Counted from the first letter of the stretch, positions 40,317-49,028 are shown. The stretch: DNA of 64,000 nucleotides from Paenibacillus glycanilyticus (GCF_023715145.1 NZ_JAMBNP010000015.1:1-64000); one strand, 5' to 3'. The notes: generated by a model not told the origin, from the letters alone. Translations and numbers: made by a program.

Positions 40317-40699
40317 GCTTTATGTCCTCCGATATGTTCATCTGGGGTCCGATCAAACATCCCTTTACGCGACGTATCATCCGGAAACAAATTCATCTTC
40401 CCGATCATCACCGTATTTTTCGCCGAGAGCTGGTCAAGTTGGTACTGTTCATTCAGCTCGTAAGGATGGAACCATTTTTTGCGAATCATGAGCTCCGTAA
40501 TTTCTTCGTGCAAAGCGATCCCCTGATTAAGATGGTTGCGCAACAGCGTTCTTACATCCGGAGAAGCCGCTTCCGTCAGAGCGATGGACGAATTTCGCAC
40601 ACCTTCCTTGGCGCGAAGAAGGAAGTCCATTGCAAAAGTCATATCTGCCATTTCCGGCATATTTAATGCGTTAATGGGGTCTAAATAATCGGTATTCAT
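40313..40699 (-). CDS. yraF: CotF-family spore coat protein (YraF-like)
   Basis: A 128-residue CotF-family protein with the same core as the last operon gene (FAMDFLLRAKEGVRNSSIAL; LLRNHLNQGIALHEEITELM) and a ~30-residue C-terminal extension. Matches YraF by order and size. It overlaps adhB by 4 bases, indicating translational coupling. Confidence 0.82.
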   Translation of the reverse strand: MNTDYLDPINALNMPEMADMTFAMDFLLRAKEGVRNSSIALTEAASPDVRTLLRNHLNQGIALHEEITELMIRKKWFHPYELNEQYQLDQLSAKNTVMIGKMNLFPDDTSRKGMFDRTPDEHIGGHKA

Positions 40700-40715
40700 T
40701 TGCTTTACGTTCCCC

Positions 40716-40958
40716 TCAATGTGTTATAGGTGTTGGGCTATTCGGAACAGGCGCTTGGAAAGGTACTCTTGCGTAAATGGCTTGCAGCTCGGCGATCTGT
40801 TGTGTGGATTGTATGACGTCTTTCTGCATCAGCGCTTTCAACTCTTGATCAAATACTAAGCCTTGCATAAGTTTTGACTTAGCGAGGCAAAGCGTTTTAA
40901 AGTTTAACGCTTCATGCAGTTCCAACGATTCGTGCGGCGCTAGCGTTGGCGTATTCAT
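40716..40958 (-). CDS. yraG: small spore coat-like protein (YraG-like)
   Basis: An 80-residue protein (ESLELHEALNFKTLCLAKSK; LKALMQKDVIQSTQQIAELQ), paralogous to the YraE-like protein, with a Pro-rich C-terminus. First gene of the operon; AAGGAGG precedes the ATG at good spacing. The upstream ~150 bases should contain a sporulation-sigma promoter, which I could not assign. Confidence 0.78.
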   Translation of the reverse strand: MNTPTLAPHESLELHEALNFKTLCLAKSKLMQGLVFDQELKALMQKDVIQSTQQIAELQAIYARVPFQAPVPNSPTPITH

Positions 40959-41129
40959 TAAAATATTCCCACCTCCTTATTTCATCAACGTTAGATTCCT
41001 CCTACGTATCTAATCTTATACTGTGGGATCGAGATACTCCCATGTAGTCGCAGGAATATAAACAAAAGCTCAACCGCATACTTATTTTGTTTAAATTAAT
41101 GATTATTGCTCAAGGGAGGAGGACTCGTT

Positions 41130-41411
41130 TTGCCCAATGAAGACAAAATTGATTTAGCCACTGAAAATGCAAAAAAACCAGCAGAAGGTACACTTAACTC
41201 GAGCGGCAATGCGCTGGAGCAGCATGCATCTAATGCGGTTTCTGAGGCGCAAACCGCTTTAAATCAGGCGATAAGCTCGATAAGTGAATATAATGCAGCA
41301 AATAATTCACAAGCTTTGGAGACGGCTCGGCAGCAATTGACCCAAGCAGAGGAATTTTTAGATCAGGCACAAACCTCAGCAAATGCATTACGTCTGCCGG
41401 ACCAACAGTAG
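41130..41411 (+). CDS. small helical hypothetical protein
   Basis: A 93-residue protein rich in Ala, Gln, Glu and Asn, nearly all helix (AVSEAQTALNQAISSISEYN; LETARQQLTQAEEFLDQAQT), with a coiled-coil look. No signal or membrane helix. The TTG at 41130 is 7 bases after GGAGGAGG, which rules out the in-frame TTG at 41106 upstream of it. Divergent from the spore coat operon, so a role in sporulation is possible but unproven. Confidence 0.7.
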   Translation: MPNEDKIDLATENAKKPAEGTLNSSGNALEQHASNAVSEAQTALNQAISSISEYNAANNSQALETARQQLTQAEEFLDQAQTSANALRLPDQQ

Positions 41412-41587
41412 AATGGTTTTGGCGCTGATAAGCTTTGCAAAAATTCTCCTTCTTTACCATACATGTAAAGTCAGGTTGATTAGACGTTAACGGATATGTT
41501 TTCCGAACTTGCGCCAATACTCTCCGCAAGGGCAATTGTCCCGCAGGACATTCGTTGGAACAAACAATACGGAGATTAATCTCAGAA

Positions 41588-41612
41588 GGCTTCGGTTTGT
41601 GCCGAAGCTTTT
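41588..41612 (+). terminator. terminator hairpin
   Basis: GGCTTCGG / CCGAAGCT with a 6-base loop followed by TTTTTG. Confidence 0.75.
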
Positions 41613-41749
41613 TGTTTTTGCGATTTTTTGAACATTTTTTAAAAGCCGATAGTTATAACACAACACATTACTGAATCAAATGATAATGATGGTGTTGCTG
41701 TTGCTCTTGAGAAATTGGTACTGTGAACAAGCTAATAGTGATCCAACTA

Positions 41750-41836
41750 AACGAGGAACTTTAGTTTAACAAACAGAGGAGTAGTCTGCCGGCGGCAGCT
41801 ACTCCTTTTTTTTATGTTAAAGGGAGATTAACGCAG
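41750..41836 (+). repeat. dispersed arm-hairpin-arm repeat, copy F
   Basis: Left arm AACGAGGAACTTTAGTTTAA, hairpin GGAGTAG.../CTACTCC with eight T, right arm GTTAAAGGGAGATTAACG. Confidence 0.75.
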
Positions 41837-41992
41837 CAAATGAGCTGGCTGTTTCAAGGTGAACGGATGGCTAAAGGGCTATAACAATAGTAAACGACAT
41901 TACGTAATTGGGCTGCTGGGTTCACGTAGGCGGAAATTTCAAGAGGCGCTCAAGAGGTGATTGTCAAATAGCAAACATAAATTGCGCAAGAC

Positions 41993-42037
41993 AATAAAAG
42001 TCCACCCAGTTCATCAGTAACCGGGTGGACTTTTATT
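41993..42037 (-). terminator. terminator of lysR-type gene
   Basis: AATAAAAGTCCACCC pairs with GGGTGGACTTTTATT, extended by GTT/AAC; A/T-rich flanks on both sides. Confidence 0.85.
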
Positions 42038-42937
42038 TTAATCAGAACCTTCTCTTTGTGTTACCTCGCGCGCGATCTGACGTATTTCTTGCAAAATCGG
42101 TAGTTTTTTTTCCTCCTTCCATAGCACTGCCGCCTCCGAGATCAGCGGGGGATCGATAAGTCGTCGATAGGCAACTTCGTCCGGTCGAACTCTGCTAATG
42201 CTGCTCGCTACTAGAGACACCCCAACTCCGGCTGCCACAAGACTAATGATAGCAGACTCGGTTGCCGCCTCTTGATTAATGACGGGGCTAAATCCAGCCA
42301 AATGGCATAACGAAATGAAATCGTCGAAGATCATGCGATTTGCGCTGCGTGAGTACATTACGAACTTCTCGTTTTCTAGTTCCCGGAGCGAAAGTGATTG
42401 TCGCTCGGCTAGGGGATGATTCTTGGGGAGCGCGATTGCGGCTGGCTCCTGATAGATCGTTTCATACGCCAATCCAGACATTTTGGCGCCGGGGAACATC
42501 AAGAAGCCAATGTCCACTTCTTCGTTTAGAACCTTAAGCTCCAATTCAGGAGAAACCAACTCGAGAAGCACGATCTCAAAATCCGGGAACCGTTCTCGAA
42601 ACAGGCGCACAATGGGTGGCAGAACGCTATATAAACTGTAACTCGAATAACCAATAATCAACTTGCCGCCTTCACCGCGCGCGATTTGTTGCGCTATTTC
42701 CACCCCTCGGTCAATTCGCCCAAGACCGGCCTGAACATCGGCCAGCAGCGCCTCGCCAGCGGCCGTTAGCGCGACCGTACGGGTCGTTCGCTTCAACAGT
42801 TCAACGCCTATCTCATCCTCAAGCCGCTTTATTTGATAACTGAGCGGTTGTTGGGCCATATGCAATTGCTCGGCCGCGCGTCCGAAGTGTAAGGTCTCGG
42901 CTACCTTCATAAAATAGCGCAATTGTCGCAGTTCCAT
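42038..42937 (-). CDS. LysR-family transcriptional regulator
   Basis: A 299-residue regulator with the classic N-terminal helix-turn-helix (MELRQLRYFMKVAETLHFGR; AAEQLHMAQQPLSYQIKRLE) and a C-terminal periplasmic-binding-protein-like inducer domain (about 90-290). GGAGG lies upstream of the ATG. It diverges from a broken SDR gene at 43235, so its original target may be lost; the nearby oxidoreductases at 45-46.7 kb are other candidates. Confidence 0.9.
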   Translation of the reverse strand: MELRQLRYFMKVAETLHFGRAAEQLHMAQQPLSYQIKRLEDEIGVELLKRTTRTVALTAAGEALLADVQAGLGRIDRGVEIAQQIARGEGGKLIIGYSSYSLYSVLPPIVRLFRERFPDFEIVLLELVSPELELKVLNEEVDIGFLMFPGAKMSGLAYETIYQEPAAIALPKNHPLAERQSLSLRELENEKFVMYSRSANRMIFDDFISLCHLAGFSPVINQEAATESAIISLVAAGVGVSLVASSISRVRPDEVAYRRLIDPPLISEAAVLWKEEKKLPILQEIRQIAREVTQREGSD

Positions 42938-43234
42938 GAAAACCCTCCATGTTTGATCAAGCTTCAGCGACTATTATATATAGATTTAGTGTTAATGTAC
43001 ATTGATATAGTGCTTATCATGCGGTAATTATCGATGTAAAGTAGTAATTGTACCGGGGCGGAACAATTTATTCTAAGCATGATTTATACGTATTTTGTCA
43101 GTCACAACGTATCGAAAGCCGGCATCATAGTAGGGCAGCTTATAATATTCGTGCGTTCCGATAAGCCTCGGGAGCTTAGATAAGTAAACCCCGATTTTTT
43201 CAATAATCTAGAAATTAAGGAGGGAGGAATTTAC
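42938..43234. promoter_or_regulatory. divergent spacer between LysR gene and SDR remnant
   Basis: A 297-base AT-rich spacer with several T-N11-A type inverted motifs, as LysR proteins bind, but none stands out. No gene is seen. Confidence 0.4.
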
Positions 43235-43549
43235 ATGGATAGATTATCTCTTCAGGTCAAAGTAGCGTTGGTGACCGGAAGGGACACGTGGATATCGTGG
43301 TGCTGAACGCTGCGAATGTGAAACACGGCACCATTGTCGGCACGACGGATGAACAGTTCGATGAAATGTACCCTTACGCCGGCTCTGATCGCTGCCGGAC
43401 AAGCGGTTATCGACGGAGAGATTGCCCAAACACCTCTGGCACGCGTCGGTACGCCGGAAGACATCGCTGACATTGTCGGCTTCTTGGTATCAGATCAAGC
43501 CCGATGGATCACCGGTCAAACAATCGGCGCCGGCGGGGGGATGTTCTGA
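43235..43549 (+). pseudogene. internally deleted SDR gene
   Basis: AGGAGGG and ATG 43235 begin MDRLSLQVKVALVTGR; the glycine motif is then cut and the sequence jumps to DIVVLNAANVKHGTIVGTTD, then changes frame to TPEDIADIVGFLVSDQARWI and ends TIGAGGGMF at 43549. The start, the NAG-like motif and the C-terminal end of an SDR remain, but the dinucleotide loop and the Ser-Tyr-Lys active site are deleted. Confidence 0.88.
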
Positions 43550-43663
43550 ACGCATGACCTTACTTGGATAGTAACCCCTTCGAGTAGAGAAGTGCTAAGA
43601 GTCTCTTTAAGCCGATTACCTTAAAGACTTAACTAAATGATGCTAAGGGAGAGATAATTTGCG

Positions 43664-45103
43664 ATGAAGAAATTCCATAATAAATTAAAGGTATTAAGTC
43701 TTGCTCTAACGATGACACTTGGTATAGTCGGAACAGTATCGTTCTCGAATAGTTCGCATTCTTACGCCGCTGCTGTTGTAGGAGCGAACAAAGTTGAAAA
43801 ATCCAACCAGGGTGCATCGACTAGTCATCAACTGAAGCCAAAACAGGTGGCCGCGGCGTTCTACGCCAGCTACAACGGGGATCTCGCCGCTGGCTTCGAG
43901 AAATATATTTCAAAGAAATTGGTGCTTCACGGGTTCGACGGTCCGATGGACCGCGGAGTTTGGCTCGCTAGCGACCTCGAGCTAAAAGGGGCGCTCAAAG
44001 GTTATAAACTGCAAGTTCTCGATCAAATAGCGGAAGGCAACAAAGTCGTTACGCGTTGGACCCTGGGAGGCGTCCATACCGGCACGATTCTGGGAATTCC
44101 AGCGTCCGGCCGCGAAGTCCACCTCAGCGGTATTTCCATCGACCGCATTGAGAACGGCAAATCCGTCGAGCACTGGTCGGAAGGGAACTTCGGACGATTC
44201 TTGCAGGAGCTCCAGGCTCCCCCAACCAATCAAGTAACTCAAAACATTAAAAACAATAAAGTCCAGGTATCAAGCGAAGTCTCGGCCAATCATCTACTGA
44301 AGCCAAAACAGGTAGCCGCGGCGTTCTACGCCAGCTACAACGGGGATCTCGCCGCCGGCTTCGAGAAATATATTTCAAAGAAATTGGTGCTTCACGGATT
44401 CGACGGTCCCATGGACCGCGGAGTTTGGCTCGCTAGCGACCTCGAGCTAAAAGCGGCGCTCAAAGGCTATAAATTGGAAGTGCTCGATCAAATCGTAGAG
44501 GGCAACAAAGTCGTTACGCGTTGGACCCTGGGAGGCGTCCATACCGGCACGATTTTAGGAATCCCAGCATCCGGCCGTGAAGTCCACCTCAGCGGCATTT
44601 CCATCGACCGCATTGTGAACGGCAAATCCGTCGAGCACTGGTCGGAAGGAAACTTCGGTCGTTTCCTGCAGGAAATCTCGACTCCTCTAAACAACCAACA
44701 GGATCCAAAACAAGTAGCCGCGGCGTTCTACGCTAGCTACAACGGGGATCTCGCTGCCGGCTTCGATAAGTATATCTCGAAGGACCTGGTGCTTCACGGA
44801 TTCGACGGCCCCATGGACCGCGGAGTTTGGCTCGCTAGCGACCTCGAGCTAAAAGGGGCGCTCAAAGGTTATAAATTGGAAGTGCTCGATCAAATCGTAG
44901 AGGGCAACAAAGTGGTTACGCGTTGGACCCTGGGAGGCGTCCATACTGGCACGATTCTAGGAATCCCAGCATCCGGCCGTGAAGTCCACCTCAGCGGCAT
45001 TTCCATCGACCGCATTGTGAACGGCAAATCCGTCGAGCACTGGTCGGAAGGGAACTTCGGCCGTTTCCTACAAGAAATCGCGACACCTCTAAACGGCAAG
45101 TAA
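43664..45103 (+). CDS. secreted protein of three tandem SnoaL-like domains
   Basis: A 479-residue exported protein. A signal peptide (about 1-35, KVLSLALTMTLGIVGTVSFS then HSYAAA) is followed by three nearly identical ~127-residue domains (about 57-183, 213-339, 347-473) joined by short Asn/Gln-rich linkers. Each reads KQVAAAFYASYNGDLAAGF, LVLHGFDGPMDRGVWLASDL, VTRWTLGGVHTGTILGIPAS and IDRIxNGKSVEHWSEGNFGR, the pattern of SnoaL/ester-cyclase NTF2-fold proteins. Single-domain members are usually cytoplasmic enzymes or binding proteins; a secreted triplicate is unusual. Function unknown. Confidence 0.85.
   Translation: MKKFHNKLKVLSLALTMTLGIVGTVSFSNSSHSYAAAVVGANKVEKSNQGASTSHQLKPKQVAAAFYASYNGDLAAGFEKYISKKLVLHGFDGPMDRGVWLASDLELKGALKGYKLQVLDQIAEGNKVVTRWTLGGVHTGTILGIPASGREVHLSGISIDRIENGKSVEHWSEGNFGRFLQELQAPPTNQVTQNIKNNKVQVSSEVSANHLLKPKQVAAAFYASYNGDLAAGFEKYISKKLVLHGFDGPMDRGVWLASDLELKAALKGYKLEVLDQIVEGNKVVTRWTLGGVHTGTILGIPASGREVHLSGISIDRIVNGKSVEHWSEGNFGRFLQEISTPLNNQQDPKQVAAAFYASYNGDLAAGFDKYISKDLVLHGFDGPMDRGVWLASDLELKGALKGYKLEVLDQIVEGNKVVTRWTLGGVHTGTILGIPASGREVHLSGISIDRIVNGKSVEHWSEGNFGRFLQEIATPLNGK
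43834..45084 (+). repeat. three ~380-bp direct repeats within the SnoaL-like gene
   Basis: Copies lie at about 43834-44213, 44300-44679 and 44702-45084 with long identical DNA runs, so the triplication is recent or homogenised. Copy 3 carries small changes (DKYISKDL for EKYISKKL). Confidence 0.9.
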
Positions 45104-45128
45104 TGCTGCACTGTTGAACCATAGGTAC

Positions 45129-45160
45129 TCGGCGGCGGGATGTTTTGAACGCAGGACCTC
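45129..45160 (+). repeat. duplicated scar of an SDR 3' end
   Basis: CTCGGCGGCGGGATGTTTTG and the bases after it repeat the 3' end of the SDR remnant at about 43530-43560 (GGGMF stop and GAACGCA). It marks a duplication or deletion event around the triplicated gene. Confidence 0.6.
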
Positions 45161-45229
45161 GGAGTAATATTCATAGGATTTTTTTGGGATAGACTATTAG
45201 GGAAAAAACTTAATATGGAGGATAATAAG

Positions 45230-45772
45230 ATGTCTAAATTAAATATCGGGATCATTTTGGGCAGCACACGAGAGGGTCGGGTAAGCCCACAAGTCGGGGA
45301 ATGGATCAAAAGCGTAGCTGATAAGCGTGGGGACGCTAACTATGAAATCGTAGATATCGCCGACTTCAAACTCCCACTTTTAGGAGAGGTAGATGCTACG
45401 GATCAAGCTACGGCTTGGAACGTTAAACTCGCGAGTTTGGACGGATTCGTATTTATTGTATCTGAATACAACCACAGCATCTCTGCGGCATTGAAAAACG
45501 CATTAGATTATGCACGTGAAGCTTGGAATAACAAAGCTGCCGGAATTGTGAGCTACGGTTCAGTAGGCGGTGCCCGCGCGGCTGAGCATCTCAGAGGAAT
45601 TTTGGGGGAATTATCAGTAGCCGACGTCCGTATTCATCCTGCATTGTCGTTGTTCACCGATTTTGAGAATTTTTCGGTATTCAAGCCGGCGGATCTGCAT
45701 CTTACGAATGTAAATGGTATGTTGGATCAGGTGCTTTCTTGGAGCGCAGCATTAAAATCAATTCGTCATTAA
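45230..45772 (+). CDS. NADPH-dependent FMN reductase / azoreductase-like
   Basis: A 180-residue flavodoxin-fold oxidoreductase. The N-terminal phosphate loop GSTREGRVSP (about 10-19) binds FMN phosphate; the SEYNHSISAALKNALDY segment (about 78-94) and SYGSVGGARAAEHLR (about 106-120) are family features of YhdA/azobenzene reductases. ATG 45230 has ATGGAGG 8 bases upstream; the in-frame ATG at 45215 overlaps that site. Probably reduces quinones, azo dyes or chromate; physiological role unknown. Confidence 0.87.
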   Translation: MSKLNIGIILGSTREGRVSPQVGEWIKSVADKRGDANYEIVDIADFKLPLLGEVDATDQATAWNVKLASLDGFVFIVSEYNHSISAALKNALDYAREAWNNKAAGIVSYGSVGGARAAEHLRGILGELSVADVRIHPALSLFTDFENFSVFKPADLHLTNVNGMLDQVLSWSAALKSIRH

Positions 45773-45841
45773 ATAAAGATGATATTGCGTATAGAAACCG
45801 AGTTACTAATGGACGAAATACGATAGCTTAATAACCACATC

Positions 45842-45871
45842 AAGCAGGTTGCCTTGGCAGCTTGCTTTTTA
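45842..45871 (+). terminator. terminator of FMN reductase gene
   Basis: AAGCAGGTTGCC / GGCAGCTTGCTT (with bulges) followed by TTTT. Confidence 0.7.
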
Positions 45872-45956
45872 TTAAAGGCAAAATATTTGCTTGAATCAAA
45901 TGGAAGTAAATAATTACTAAATTCAGATGACAATTTGAATACCAGGAGGAAAAATC

Positions 45957-46721
45957 ATGAGATTTCTTGATAATAAAGTTGTACTTATAACGGGAACCGC
46001 CGGAGGACTGGGTCGCGTCGCGGCATTGACCTTCGCCCGCGAAGGAGCTAAAGTAGTCGGCAGCGATATAAACGTAGAGGCAAATAACGAGACGGTCGAA
46101 CTCGTGCGAAGCGCCGGAGGCGAAATGACAGGCATCGCACCGATCGACCTCACCGATCACGAACAAGTAAAGAAGCTGGTAGAGGAAGCCGCTCAAGCAT
46201 ACGGCGGACTTGATGTGGTTTACAATAATGCGGCCATACAGAAATTCGGACCGATGCCGGACTTCTCGATCGAGGATTGGCGGAGGACGATTGCCGGAGA
46301 ACTCGACATTCCCTTTTTCGTATCGAAATACGCCTGGCCGCACTTGGTGAAAAGAGGCGGTGGCGTCATAATAAACGTCGCTTCCATCTCCGGTATTATC
46401 GCCGGCGATGTTCCTCCGATGGTGGGGCATGCGGCGGCGAAAGGAGGCGTTATCTCCATGACCCGGCAGCTAGCTTTGGAAGGTGCACGGCATGGAATCC
46501 GCGCGGTGGCTATCAGTCCTGGACCGTTTCTCACTCCGGCTAGCGATCGCGATTTAGGAGACAATCAGGAGGCGCGGGACGCCGTTACGAAGAAGACGCT
46601 TCTTAAGCGGTTCGGACAACCCGAGGAGCTTGTAGAACTCGCTGCATTCCTCGCTTCTGATCGAGCCGCGTACATCACGGGAGTTAACTACGCCGTCGAC
46701 GGCGGTGCGACTGCTTGGTAA
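45957..46721 (+). CDS. SDR-family oxidoreductase
   Basis: A complete 254-residue short-chain dehydrogenase. Nucleotide motif TGTAGGLGRVAA (about 12-23), DIN specificity loop near 37-39 suggesting NAD(H), NNAAIQ (about 88), catalytic Ser near 139-143 (NVASISG) with the family Tyr position apparently occupied by His (GHAAAKGG, about 160-167), and C-terminal VDGGATAW. The missing YxxxK Tyr is worth checking. GGAGG is 9 bases before the ATG. Two broken SDR genes lie within 12 kb. Confidence 0.88.
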   Translation: MRFLDNKVVLITGTAGGLGRVAALTFAREGAKVVGSDINVEANNETVELVRSAGGEMTGIAPIDLTDHEQVKKLVEEAAQAYGGLDVVYNNAAIQKFGPMPDFSIEDWRRTIAGELDIPFFVSKYAWPHLVKRGGGVIINVASISGIIAGDVPPMVGHAAAKGGVISMTRQLALEGARHGIRAVAISPGPFLTPASDRDLGDNQEARDAVTKKTLLKRFGQPEELVELAAFLASDRAAYITGVNYAVDGGATAW

Positions 46722-46800
46722 ATCATTCGAACTGAAAAATCGGCAAGCAATTGATTCGGAAAAGAAGTGGAAACGTATCTAATTGGAGGGTGATTATAAA

Positions 46801-46899
46801 ATGGTCTCATTCCCGGCAGGTACGGACTCGCATCACATATTAATAGCCGGTGGAGATGATCAAGCCCGACTGGGGACGAAGAAAGTATTCAAGGTGTAG
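46801..46899 (+). CDS. short ORF, probably a remnant
   Basis: A 32-codon frame (MVSFPAGTDSHHILIAGGDD start) with GGAGGG 10 bases upstream. No family is recognised; it is likely a truncated gene. It ends just before a terminator. Confidence 0.35.
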   Translation: MVSFPAGTDSHHILIAGGDDQARLGTKKVFKV

Positions 46900-46930
46900 A
46901 GGGAATTAAAAACCGCCTAGGAATAGCATG

Positions 46931-46957
46931 CAGCAGCCGATATCGGCTGCTGTTTTT
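46931..46957 (+). terminator. terminator
   Basis: CAGCAGCCGATATCGGCTGCTG palindrome (here 46931-46952) followed by TTTTTG. Confidence 0.8.
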
Positions 46958-46959
46958 GT

Positions 46960-47670
46960 TACGCTTCCTCGAAATGATTCAATTTTCTCATTCAGACTCA
47001 TGTATTAAGAATAGAGCAAATATATATAATATTTATTGGTATTTTCAAAGTACTTAACTTAGGGATTACAGGTATTATTGTAGGTGCTATTATTGGTTAT
47101 GTTATAAGTTGTTTTTTGCCTCTCCTCGTGCTCTCCCACGGCGTGGAGCTGAGTCCCCGTCGGTGGAATCCGGATCGAGGGCAAACGGGAAGACGGCCGG
47201 CTGCTGCTGACGAACATCCGGCGACGCCTAGATTCGTCAGCAACGCGCCCATCGAACTACACGACGTGCAGCGCGAACTTGATGTCATTCCCGACGGATT
47301 ATTTATTTATGTCACGAAGAGTATATGCAGTAAATGAAAATATAACAAGACAATCGAATTAACTGTTACAGATCCAGAAGTATACGATAATATAAATGTC
47401 CGTACTTATGGTACTGCAACTTACACAGGTAGGGTTTTAAAAGAATTTAAAGCAAGGGATATATAATCTCCTTTCAAAGTGGTGTGGCTCTCCAACCATA
47501 TAATAATTGAAACATTCATTAAGCTAATGGCGATCGATAAAGACGGGACGGCAGCTCACACATGATGAGCTGCCGTTTTCTCAGTAGAGGGAGTTACGTG
47601 CAACATTTTGGATTATAAAACGTATAAGTGTTAATTCCAAAATTAGGGATTTAAAAGGAGATGAAAAATA
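46960..47670 (+). other. 700-base stretch of gene remnants
   Basis: No intact gene. At about 47055-47115 a frame reads GITGIIVGAIIGYVISCFLP, a lone membrane helix. A GC-rich block (47120-47300) unlike its AT-rich surroundings has open frames in several registers without recognisable homology. From 47340 to 47466 a frame reads TIELTVTDPEVYDNINVRTY and ends LKEFKARDI, the C-terminus of a lost gene. A hairpin GGCAGCTCA/TGAGCTGCC with TTTT lies at 47549-47579. Confidence 0.5.
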
Positions 47671-48120
47671 TTGAAAATTAAATCTATGTTAGGATTAATC
47701 ATTTTAATATATATAACCGTCTTAGTTGGTTGCACAAATGATGATAAAGGGGCAAAGGAAAAGGAATATAGTTATCAAGATGTTATTGATGTTTTTGAAT
47801 CGCAGAATCTAAAATTAGCACCATATGGGATGACTGGAAATATACAAACATTGAATGATGTTGTTCCAGAAATGAATTCAATTGAGAGTGAAGCGACTAT
47901 ATATGACTCAAGTCTTGAATATGTTTATTTTTATATTTTCCAAACAGAAACTGCCCGAGAAGCTGGTGTTAAGGAATTTAATGAAAAAATGAAATATGCC
48001 AAGTTTACAACAAATCCATTTTTATATGAGAAAGGAAATGTTCTCACTATATACTGGGCTAGTTCAAAGGAAAAGCCACTCTTTAATGAATTAATCAAAT
48101 CAGCGATTGAGAACCTGTAA
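47671..48120 (+). CDS. putative lipoprotein
   Basis: A 149-residue exported protein with a lipoprotein signal (MKIKSMLGLIILIYITVLVG then Cys21 of VGC) and a soluble domain of mixed helix and strand (SYQDVIDVFESQNLKLAPYG; VYFYIFQTETAREAGVKEFN). Similar small Bacillales lipoproteins are of unknown function. TTG start with AAAGGAG upstream at long spacing. Confidence 0.75.
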   Translation: MKIKSMLGLIILIYITVLVGCTNDDKGAKEKEYSYQDVIDVFESQNLKLAPYGMTGNIQTLNDVVPEMNSIESEATIYDSSLEYVYFYIFQTETAREAGVKEFNEKMKYAKFTTNPFLYEKGNVLTIYWASSKEKPLFNELIKSAIENL

Positions 48121-48197
48121 AGATAAAAGCATTCAACTACCATGAAAGAACGTATTAACTTTAATGCTCTGTGGTGCAGAAACAGATGCATGGAAGG

Positions 48198-48226
48198 CTA
48201 ACGGGAAACTTTAGTATAACTTCTGG
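48198..48226 (+). repeat. dispersed repeat, partial copy G (one arm)
   Basis: AACGGGAAACTTTAGTATAA matches the left arm of copies B, C and F; no hairpin follows. Confidence 0.45.
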
Positions 48227-48246
48227 AAAGCAAGGTGAGCGGTGAG

Positions 48247-48513
48247 ATGATGGAGGATACATTTGTCTGGGGAATATTCGTAGCAGAAAGTTCTACCTCA
48301 AAGCCATTTCCGAATTTCTTTCCGGTTGGAATATATACAACACGCGAATTAGCTATTAAACAAATTGAAACAATGCCCTGGGAAAATAATTACCAACTTC
48401 TTAAAATGCCAATTAATAAAGATTTTTCGTATTACCATAAAAAGAATGGAAAATTAGTTGGAATGGATGCCATCCATCATGAACATTTTCATTTTAAAGA
48501 CGAGTCTCATTAA
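48247..48513 (+). CDS. small hypothetical protein
   Basis: An 88-residue soluble protein (MMEDTFVWGIFVAESSTSKP; ELAIKQIETMPWENNYQLLK; KLVGMDAIHHEHFHF). No signal or membrane helix and a His-rich C-terminus. I do not recognise a named family. ATG at 48247 or 48250; a GTG at 48235 is in frame. Confidence 0.65.
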   Translation: MMEDTFVWGIFVAESSTSKPFPNFFPVGIYTTRELAIKQIETMPWENNYQLLKMPINKDFSYYHKKNGKLVGMDAIHHEHFHFKDESH

Positions 48514-48529
48514 CTAACCATTAAGCTAT

Positions 48530-48946
48530 CGAGGGTATCCCGAAACCATCCCGCCAACACACCTGCATGCGTCATATCTGACAGGGTATGAGGTATGAAG
48601 TACGGGTGGATTCGGCAGAATGGAGGCTGCAGCCACCCTTACGGGAAGGTATGTCAACAGATATGCCGCGCGGCTGAAAAACAGGATACGATGAGAATGT
48701 TCAAAGATTTTTTTTTGGAACTGACAAACTTCCGAATGTACGTGTTTAAAGTTAAAACGTATGGAAAATGAAATCATTACTTCCAGAGAAAACATCTTAC
48801 TGGCTTATCGAACGATGAAATCGAATAGAGGATCACGGACACCTGGACAAACCATCATGGACATCCAGAAACTGTATGAAGATGAATCATCAAGTAGTTA
48901 TGGAACATTGGCATTCAAGACAGACGCGTTTTACTTAAGAGGATAA
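48530..48946 (+). mobile_element. group II intron remnant (reverse transcriptase 5' fragment)
   Basis: The frame from 48761 (ENILLAYRTMKSNRGSRTPG, then IMDIQKL) matches the N-terminus of group II intron reverse transcriptases (NxxLAYRxxKxNKGSxTxG). It stops after 61 codons without the RT core. The ~230 bases before it, GC-richer with many short inverted repeats, look like intron RNA upstream of the ORF. Only the 5' part of the intron remains. Confidence 0.6.
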
Positions 48947-49028
48947 GTGGGACAATTCGCGAATAAGGTTAATCCATCGAGAGGTTCTGATTAAGTGCCC
49001 CTTGACCAATTATTCTTGAGTCCGTTGC

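Larger units (their letters stand above)
41412..42037 (+). other. intergenic stretch with terminators and repeat
   Basis: About 625 bases without a credible gene. It contains a terminator (41588-41612), repeat copy F (41750-41836) and the LysR terminator at its end. Confidence 0.55.
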
